This document shows, piece after piece, positions 32,489 through 37,678 of a stretch of DNA of 37,678 nt. Each line of letters opens with the position of its first letter. The first letter of the stretch is position 1. The stretch is from Bianquea renquensis (GTDB lineage Bacteria; Bacillota; Clostridia; Lachnospirales; Bianqueaceae). Made by a program: the position numbers and the translations under genes. The stretch spans positions 1 through 37,678 of the forward strand of contig NZ_JACRSQ010000031.1 in assembly GCF_014384895.1 (NCBI RefSeq), written 5' to 3'. Under the pieces are notes generated by a model. The model was not told the origin of the DNA and ran no database searches. It worked only from the letters and a program-made list of their open reading frames with translations.

Positions 32489-34072
32489 CTATGGTTCTAG
32501 CTCGGAAGATTCAACGTTGAAGCGAAGGTGTGAGGTCAACACATAATGCTGGTATGAGGAGGTCAGCGCGGTAGTGACGGAAGAGCTGCTATCGGTGTAG
32601 GGAAGGCAGAAAAAACTGGAGCGATGAGTATAGGCGGTATCAAGAGTGAAGCCCGGAATCGCATATCCAGATGTATCGCCATTCAACGTGATGGCGTATA
32701 GGATATACTGGGCTTCTATGTCAGGAAAAACGCGGACGTCCAGACTCTGGATGGTTCCGTCTGAAGAGTGCCGCACCGCAGCTGGCATCATAGAATACAG
32801 CTGTCCATCTTTTTGGGTTAGAAGTAACAAGGTTTCGTCGGGATTTTGGAAGGACCCCGAATTAAAAGAAGAGTCAAAATAAGGATCGATCCTGACAATC
32901 GGGGCGATTGTATCCCGAAAGCCGTGTTTAGGCGCTTCGTCCCATGAAAACCAGTAGAGAAGGCGTGTCCGCTGCGAATCCAGACGGCAGGCGGCCACAA
33001 TCAGGGAGAGGTTACCCTCGTCGATCGTGTACATTTGCCAGTGGGAGGACATCTCGTCCATGCCTGCGAGTCGCTGTAACTCCTGTGGGGGCAATACCAT
33101 GACCATTTCCTCCGGAAGATCGTTGGAAAGCAGACGGTGGCGGATATCCGCCATTTGTTCCGAGGAATCGGTCTCAATGACTGAATAAGAAGTCTGGACC
33201 GGATTCGGAGTGGCGGCTATATACCCGCAGCTTATGGGAGCGATGAGGAAGAGGGCAGAGAAAGCGCCAAACACCGTGCGGCTTTTTACATTGAAAGGCT
33301 GAATTGGCAATCGGACATCCTGCAAAAGGAGTTCTCTTCGCAGAGAATAGATTTGCCTTAGGATATAGAACAAGCTTCCCAAAAAGAGAATGAATACAAG
33401 GAAGAACAGACCTTGAATCCACAGGGCAAGCAAGATCAGAAGATTCATCACAATGTACACGCCTGTGCAGTGTGAAATCCCGTGTGGCCCCCCATCTTGA
33501 AGACAATCTGTAAGGTGGGACAATCCTTGAAATAGGAGGATCACAGACACAAAGTTAAGAAGTGAGGATACAATGCTCATAGCGGTGAGAAGTACAGTCG
33601 GAATATCGGGGAGAACCGAAATTGAATTGGTAATCAGATAGAAGAGAAATAGTAGGCAGAAACCCTGAAAACTACGGCGAAAGGATTTTCCACAGGTTCG
33701 CATCTGATAAGCCCCTGCCAGAAGCAGAAAGAACCCTGCCATTAGAATTATGGGTTTTGAATACCCAAAATCCAGCTGAAAGGATGAAAACAAAAAACCC
33801 CAAAAAATCTTCATCAAAGCGTGGCCGAGGTCAAGACTGGGAATTCGGGAGTGAATTGCGCCAAGCTGGTCGGCCACTGCGGAAGCATCCCCCATTTCTT
33901 CCAGCGCCTTTGTTATTGCCTCCTCCTCTGAATATCCTGCCTGCATTCGCCATTCCACCTTACATTCAATATGGTCGAGCAGTTCATTGTAGGTGTCAAG
34001 AGATGTCTGCGTATCCGGAATTTTGGAGCAGATGTCGTGTAAAAATTGCTGAATTTTAGGCGAGAGATCCAT
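32489..34072 (-). CDS. Permease-prefix-domain membrane protein, 527 aa
   Basis: The first 75 residues (DTYNELLDHIECKVEWRMQAGYSEEEAITKALEEMGDASAVADQLGAIH) form the HAAS/permease-prefix domain that accompanies PadR regulators. Then come about seven hydrophobic segments up to residue 310, and a 215-residue hydrophilic C-terminal domain that would be extracellular. I do not recognise that last domain. The start at 34072 has GGGAGG 6 nt upstream and overlaps the end of padR by 17 bp; a longer frame to 34198 lies inside padR. It may sense or relay an envelope signal with PadR. Confidence 0.82.
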   Translation of the reverse strand: MDLSPKIQQFLHDICSKIPDTQTSLDTYNELLDHIECKVEWRMQAGYSEEEAITKALEEMGDASAVADQLGAIHSRIPSLDLGHALMKIFWGFLFSSFQLDFGYSKPIILMAGFFLLLAGAYQMRTCGKSFRRSFQGFCLLFLFYLITNSISVLPDIPTVLLTAMSIVSSLLNFVSVILLFQGLSHLTDCLQDGGPHGISHCTGVYIVMNLLILLALWIQGLFFLVFILFLGSLFYILRQIYSLRRELLLQDVRLPIQPFNVKSRTVFGAFSALFLIAPISCGYIAATPNPVQTSYSVIETDSSEQMADIRHRLLSNDLPEEMVMVLPPQELQRLAGMDEMSSHWQMYTIDEGNLSLIVAACRLDSQRTRLLYWFSWDEAPKHGFRDTIAPIVRIDPYFDSSFNSGSFQNPDETLLLLTQKDGQLYSMMPAAVRHSSDGTIQSLDVRVFPDIEAQYILYAITLNGDTSGYAIPGFTLDTAYTHRSSFFCLPYTDSSSSVTTALTSSYQHYVLTSHLRFNVESSELEP

Positions 34073-34403
34073 ACGCGCCTCCCTGGATAACTTTCGCAAC
34101 TGCTGTGGAGAAGGTTGTCCACTCTTCCTGCTGCTTCGCCAGCTCTTTTCTCCCCTTCTCGGTGAGGGAATAGTACTTGCGTTTCCGGCCAGACTCACTG
34201 TCCTCCCAATAGCAGTCCAGATAGTTCTCTTCTTCTAGAGAATGTAGGATGGGATATAGTGTCCCCTCATTCAGATGAAAGACAGAATCGGACAGCTGTT
34301 CAATTTCTCGAATGATCTGATAGCCGTACATAGGTTTTCGGCTGATCACGCTTAGGACGAGTATAGCGGTGCTTCCTTTCACAAGTTCTTTGCTAATTCT
34401 CAT
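34056..34403 (-). CDS. PadR family transcriptional regulator, 115 aa
   Basis: A short PadR (subfamily 1): ILSVISRKPMYGYQIIREIEQL, then LNEGTLYPILHSLEEENYLDCYWEDSESGRKRKYYSLTEKGRKEL, the classic winged-helix core, and a short dimer helix. The start at 34403 has GGAGGC 7 nt upstream. It overlaps the permease-prefix gene, so both are coupled. Its promoter is divergent from that of the MATE gene, with about 70 bp between; control of both directions is possible. Confidence 0.95.
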   Translation of the reverse strand: MRISKELVKGSTAILVLSVISRKPMYGYQIIREIEQLSDSVFHLNEGTLYPILHSLEEENYLDCYWEDSESGRKRKYYSLTEKGRKELAKQQEEWTTFSTAVAKVIQGGAYGSLA

Positions 34404-34451
34404 GTTTATGCCTCCATACATAGAATTTAGATGCATCGTAAATCTAGGTAT

Positions 34452-34480
34452 ATGATAGCACGGGATGTTTTCGGTGTCAA
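34452..34480 (-). promoter_or_regulatory. padR promoter
   Basis: Minus-strand TTGACA (34480-34475), 17-nt spacer, TATCAT (34457-34452). Confidence 0.85.
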
Positions 34481-34507
34481 CTTTTTTTTATGACCATCTA
34501 GAAGAGA

Positions 34508-34536
34508 TTGCATTGCCCTGGATTCTATGGTATACT
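34508..34536 (+). promoter_or_regulatory. MATE gene promoter
   Basis: TTGCAT (34508-34513), 17-nt spacer, TATACT (34531-34536), 27 nt before the ATG. It is back to back with the padR promoter. Confidence 0.75.
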
Positions 34537-34562
34537 GATATAATTATAGAAAGGATGGTTTT

Positions 34563-35948
34563 ATGGGAGAACAAAAGAGGTTGCCTAAAAGCACGATGAC
34601 GGATATGACGGAAGGCAATGCCTATAAGCTGATTTTGCTATTTTCATTGCCATTACTTGTGGGCAATGTTTTTCAACAATTATACAATATGGTGGACAGT
34701 ATTGTCGTAGGAAATTTCATCGGGGATAAGGCGCTTGCAGCAGTCGGGACCGGGTTTCCGGTTATTTTTATGCTTAGTTCGCTGTTTATGGGCGTGGGAA
34801 CTGGTGCGACCATTATGATATCCCAATACTATGGCGCTAAAGACATGGACAAGGTCAATGAAACGGTGGGAACCATTTACACTGCCATGTTGATTGGCAT
34901 TATTCCTCTGTCCGTTTTAGGAATTGTCGCAAGCGGCCCATTGTTAACACTGATGAAAGTTCCCCACGATGGAACTTTTGCCATGGCGCGAACCTATATG
35001 ATGGTGATTTTCGCGGGGATCATAGGGAATCTCGGTTTTAATATAAATGCAGGGATTTTGCAGGGGCTGGGCGACAGCAAAACATCCTTGCTCTTTCTGG
35101 CTATTGCAGCGGTGCTCAACACTATATTGGACTTAGTGTTTACGATTGTGTTTCATTGGGGAGTTTTTGGCGTTGCCTTCGCAACCATAATCGCGCAGAT
35201 TGTGTCCTGGATATTTGGAATTTTTTATATCAATAGGCGGTATGACTGTGTGCAGATACGCTTATTTTCCTTTTTCTTTGACCGCTCTCTGTTCACAAAA
35301 GCGATGAAGCTGGGAATCCCGTCGGGCATTCAGCAAGCCCTTTTTTCCATCGGAATTATGATGATGCAGTCTCTGGTCAATAGCTACGGGTCAGATTTTA
35401 TGGCGGGCTTCAACGGGGCTAATAAGATCGATACTTTTGCATTTATGCCGATTCAAAGCTTTACAACGGCAATTACTACATACACAGGCCAGAATATTGG
35501 CGCGGGCAATATGCATCGGGTTAAGCAGGGCGTGAGGGCTAGCATTGTCCTCTCCGTATCAGTCAGCATCCTGATTGGACTTATTCTGTATCCGAGTAGT
35601 AGCTTTTTAATGAAGATGTTTTCACGGAATGAAGCGGTTCTCGCTTCTGGTGTTTCATACCTTCACTGTGTCCTGCCATTCTATTCTCTGCTGGCTGTAG
35701 GGTTTATGTTCAGCAGTGTCATGCGCGGGGCTGGCGAAATGATTGTACCCATGATCTCCTCCTTTATATCCTTATGGTTCGCTAGAATTCCAGTGGCGTA
35801 TATCATCGCACACATATGGGGGAAGGATTGGATCTTCCTATCCTACGCTGTGGGGTGGCTGATCGGGCTCATGATATCAGGTTTGTACTATGCCACCGGG
35901 CGGTGGAAAAATAAAGGAATCGTTCAGCGCAAAGAACCGGAGATGTAA
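34563..35948 (+). CDS. MATE family efflux transporter, 461 aa
   Basis: A 12-helix exporter of cationic compounds or other small molecules driven by Na+ or H+. The N-terminal MTDMTEGNAYKLILLFSLPLLVGNVFQQLYNMVDSIVVGNFIGDKAL and the repeated GIPSGIQQALFSIGIMMMQSLVNSYG of the second half are typical for the Firmicutes MATE group. Length is normal. AAGGATGG lies before ATG 34563. Divergent to padR and ends in a hairpin. Substrate unknown. Confidence 0.95.
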   Translation: MGEQKRLPKSTMTDMTEGNAYKLILLFSLPLLVGNVFQQLYNMVDSIVVGNFIGDKALAAVGTGFPVIFMLSSLFMGVGTGATIMISQYYGAKDMDKVNETVGTIYTAMLIGIIPLSVLGIVASGPLLTLMKVPHDGTFAMARTYMMVIFAGIIGNLGFNINAGILQGLGDSKTSLLFLAIAAVLNTILDLVFTIVFHWGVFGVAFATIIAQIVSWIFGIFYINRRYDCVQIRLFSFFFDRSLFTKAMKLGIPSGIQQALFSIGIMMMQSLVNSYGSDFMAGFNGANKIDTFAFMPIQSFTTAITTYTGQNIGAGNMHRVKQGVRASIVLSVSVSILIGLILYPSSSFLMKMFSRNEAVLASGVSYLHCVLPFYSLLAVGFMFSSVMRGAGEMIVPMISSFISLWFARIPVAYIIAHIWGKDWIFLSYAVGWLIGLMISGLYYATGRWKNKGIVQRKEPEM

Positions 35949-35958
35949 AATATGTTCA

Positions 35959-36003
35959 AAAGCCAGCCTCTAGGTGTTCATCCCTCTGGAGCTGGCTTTA
36001 AAT
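35959..36003 (+). terminator. Terminator after the MATE gene
   Basis: AAAGCCAGC (35959-35967) and GCTGGCTTT (35991-35999), with inner CTC/GAG pairing; AAAT follows, so T run is weak on this strand. Confidence 0.65.
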
Positions 36004-36038
36004 AATTCTAAAAAATGAACGAATGTAGAATTTCTTTC

Positions 36039-36067
36039 TTGACTTTTGAGGGCAAGAATGCTATGCT
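36039..36067 (+). promoter_or_regulatory. Promoter of the GH29 gene
   Basis: TTGACT (36039-36044), 17-nt spacer, TATGCT (36062-36067). The palindrome at 36072 starts 4 nt after the -10. Confidence 0.8.
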
Positions 36068-36071
36068 GCCA

Positions 36072-36096
36072 ATACAGCAGTACAGTACTGCTGTAT
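36072..36096 (+). promoter_or_regulatory. Perfect 25-bp palindromic operator
   Basis: Half-site ATACAGCAGTAC, one central A, then its exact inverted copy: 12+1+12 with no mismatch. It covers the transcription start and stops 8 nt before the ribosome binding site. No regulator gene lies beside it; the TAC-A-GTA core recalls GntR-type sites. Confidence 0.85.
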
Positions 36097-36119
36097 CCAT
36101 GATTGAAGGAGGCATACAT

Positions 36120-37202
36120 ATGGCCGATAATAAGGAAGCCCAGCTACAGCACAGCATCATTGGGGTTCAGCGCAATGAACAAGCGGACTTTGTTCGGACG
36201 ACACATCCCGATGCGCAATGGTTTCTAAAAGGCGGAAATCTAGGCCTGTTTATCCATTGGGGCATCTCCACTGTCAGCGGGGAAGGGGATCTATCCTGGG
36301 GGATGATCGACCGTACACCGTGGGATGAACAGAGTGGCGGCAATTATACCATCAAGCCGGCAGAATACTGGGGATTAGCTGAGAAATTCAACCCGCAGAA
36401 TTTTCATCCGGAAGAGTTTTTGCAAAAGGCGGCGGATGCAGGATTTACCTACGCGGTGTTTACGACGCGGCATCATGATGGATATGCCCTGTGGCCCTCC
36501 GAGTATGGCGATTTCAGTACCAAACAGTACATGGGCGGACGGGATCTGGTGCGAGAATATATTGAAGCTTGCAGAAAGTGCGGCTTGAAGGTGGGGCTGT
36601 ATTATTCGCCCCCAGATTGGTATGTCCACCGCCACTATTTATCTTATAATTTTGCTAGCTTTGGCAGACCTGATTCTGGCGCGCCGCTGCTGGATATGAA
36701 CTTTAACGTTATCGACAAGCTGCCGGAGGAACCTCCCGAATTGGAAGATCAGTATATAGCCTATGTGAACGGTCAGGTCCGGGAACTCCTGCACAATTAT
36801 GGGAAGATCGACCTCCTGTGGTTTGATGGGACCACAAGCGATCTGTCCAAGACCATAACAATTGAAGAGATACGACAGGCGCAGCCGGGCATTGTGGTCA
36901 ACGATCGCCTCTATCACGTTGGAGATTATAATAGCCAATTTGAATGCCGCCTTCCAGAGGAAAAGCCGGAAGGGCCCTGGGAGCACTGTCATATATGGCC
37001 GGAACACTGTGGATGGGCATATTGTAACCGCACCACAGGATATCGCCCAGCAAAGTGGGTCTATGACAGCTTTAGGCTTGTGAAAGAATGGGGCGGAAAT
37101 ATGCTGATCAATGTAGGGCCAAAGGCGGATGGCTCGTTGCCGCAGGAGTATTATGTGGAAATCGAAAAATTGGCAACCCTCTTGAACAGTCAGGACGAAT
37201 GA
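36120..37202 (+). CDS. GH29 alpha-L-fucosidase-like protein, 360 aa
   Basis: The catalytic barrel of GH29 is seen: WFLKGGNLGLFIHWGISTV, TTRHHDGYALWPS, GLKVGLYYSPPDW, and LLWFDGTT with the likely nucleophile D236. The C-terminal GWAYCNRTTGYRPAKWV and GGNMLINVGPKADGSLP are the usual end of the barrel. At 360 residues it lacks the C-terminal beta-sandwich, and it has no signal peptide, so it would act in the cytosol on imported oligosaccharides. ATG 36120 follows GAAGGAGG by 7 nt; the in-frame upstream start at 36015 covers the promoter and operator and is rejected. No transporter is adjacent. Fucose specificity is inferred from the family. Confidence 0.9.
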   Translation: MADNKEAQLQHSIIGVQRNEQADFVRTTHPDAQWFLKGGNLGLFIHWGISTVSGEGDLSWGMIDRTPWDEQSGGNYTIKPAEYWGLAEKFNPQNFHPEEFLQKAADAGFTYAVFTTRHHDGYALWPSEYGDFSTKQYMGGRDLVREYIEACRKCGLKVGLYYSPPDWYVHRHYLSYNFASFGRPDSGAPLLDMNFNVIDKLPEEPPELEDQYIAYVNGQVRELLHNYGKIDLLWFDGTTSDLSKTITIEEIRQAQPGIVVNDRLYHVGDYNSQFECRLPEEKPEGPWEHCHIWPEHCGWAYCNRTTGYRPAKWVYDSFRLVKEWGGNMLINVGPKADGSLPQEYYVEIEKLATLLNSQDE

Positions 37203-37215
37203 TTGTACGGCGGCG

Positions 37216-37255
37216 GGGCACAAGAAGAACCTAATCTCTGTGTCCTGCCCTTTTT
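37216..37255 (+). terminator. Terminator after the GH29 gene
   Basis: GGGCA (37216-37220) and TGCCC (37246-37250) with inner pairing, followed by TTTTT. A further GAAGAACC-AAA-GGTTCTTC hairpin follows at 37267-37285. Confidence 0.6.
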
Positions 37256-37286
37256 GACTTAATTCCGAAGAACCAAAGGTTCTTCC

Positions 37287-37332
37287 AAAGTTCGCAAAAG
37301 TTCGCTTTCGCGAACTTTTGCGAACTTTTTTA
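37287..37332 (+). terminator. Perfect 19-bp hairpin of doubled GTTCGC unit
   Basis: Arms 37287-37305 and 37310-37328 pair perfectly around TTTC and end in a T run. Each arm is two copies of AAAGTTCGC joined by A. It sits just before a strong promoter and would insulate it. Confidence 0.88.
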
Positions 37333-37460
37333 GAATAATTATGGAAAATAATGAATAAAATAATTTTGTATGTGCAATGATAGTAAGCAGACGACTTGAT
37401 CATTTGGCAAATTTGTAAGTGATTTTCTGAGGAAAAATAATAAAAAAATGTAAAATGCTG

Positions 37461-37489
37461 TTGACATTCGTCTGAGAGTGTGGTAATAT
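37461..37489 (+). promoter_or_regulatory. Strong sigma-A promoter, likely rRNA operon P
   Basis: TTGACA (37461-37466), 17-nt spacer, TAATAT (37484-37489), with AT-rich sequence upstream (AAAAATAATAAAAAAATG, 37432-37450), as in rRNA promoters with UP elements. Confidence 0.75.
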
Positions 37490-37678
37490 AATAAACGCGC
37501 TTGAGAAAAGGCGCAAGAAAAGCGGAAGCGGAGCGAGCTGAGAGGCGAAGGCGAAGCGGCCGAGAGGACGTTGAAAATCGAACAGTGTAACATCTGAGAA
37601 GAGGAAAAGGTAAGAGACTCGGAGGGAGCTCGAGAGAGCCCTGAGGAGAGGAAGACCACCAGTCAAGAGCCTCGAGAG
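37490..37678 (+). other. Purine-rich leader, probably of an rRNA operon
   Basis: No coding frame. The transcribed strand is strongly purine-biased, and GACGTTGAAAATCGAACAGTG (37568-37587 in core) resembles the boxA antiterminator region of Firmicutes rRNA leaders. Repeated GCTCGAGAG/CCTCGAGAG near the end could form processing stems. The 16S gene itself is not in the window. Confidence 0.6.

Noticed and set aside
36639..37403. 254-codon open frame on the minus strand
   Set aside because: Mostly antisense of the GH29 gene; its 5' part covers terminators and an AT-rich promoter region.

Overview
The window looks like chromosome from an anaerobic, low-to-mid GC member of the Clostridia, most likely the Oscillospirales. 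This rests on the class III (oxygen-sensitive) ribonucleotide reductase, strong AGGAGG-type ribosome binding sites with frequent GTG/TTG starts, sigma-A promoters with 17-bp spacers, and Clostridia-typical families (CotH/VTC/DUF4956, DUF3793, DUF2325, DUF4003, MATE, PadR with a permease-prefix protein). The placement comes from gene content only; no 16S sequence is visible.

Region 1 (1-2740) is AT-rich and accessory. It holds the 3' end of an unknown gene, a degenerate N-terminal fragment of a tetracycline-resistance ribosomal protection GTPase, a Cys-containing unknown protein and an FRG-domain protein. Region 2 (2823-8608) is a catabolic island: a PucR-type regulator, an NCS1 cytosine/purine-type permease, a DUF917 protein and a short HyuA-like hydantoinase/oxoprolinase subunit. 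The last two overlap by 8 bp. Region 3 (8754-11597) is nrdD-nrdG behind a promoter with two NrdR boxes. Region 4 (11628-16971) has an OmpR/HK two-component system, a very long terminator hairpin, then VTC-domain polyphosphate polymerase, DUF4956 membrane protein and a membrane-anchored CotH-type kinase.

Region 5 (17152-21449) has a patatin-like phospholipase, a divergently oriented DhaS-like TetR regulator, an intergenic region with two 113-bp tandem repeats rich in hairpins, and a DUF4003 + M50 metallopeptidase pair. Region 6 (21654-23962) is a ROK repressor and a sorbitol-dehydrogenase-like enzyme with a shared operator-like motif. Region 7 (24065-25529) is a small metal- or redox-linked operon (DUF2325, DUF3793, flavodoxin) behind a perfect GTTAGTT/AACTAAC palindrome. 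Region 8 (25655-28275) is a CadC-like ArsR regulator, a free-standing HMA protein and a P1B-type ATPase that lacks its own HMA domain.

Region 9 (28350-34403, minus strand) has a MarR regulator with a heterodimeric ABC exporter and, separately, PadR with a permease-prefix membrane protein. Region 10 has a MATE exporter and a cytoplasmic GH29 fucosidase-like enzyme behind a perfect 25-bp palindrome. The window ends in a strong promoter and a purine-rich leader with a boxA-like element, which suggests that an rRNA operon begins just outside.

The best candidates for under-described biology are the DUF4003/M50 pair with its tandem repeat, the VTC-DUF4956-CotH surface module with an adjacent two-component system, the DUF917/HyuA pathway, and the operator-controlled DUF2325-DUF3793-flavodoxin unit.
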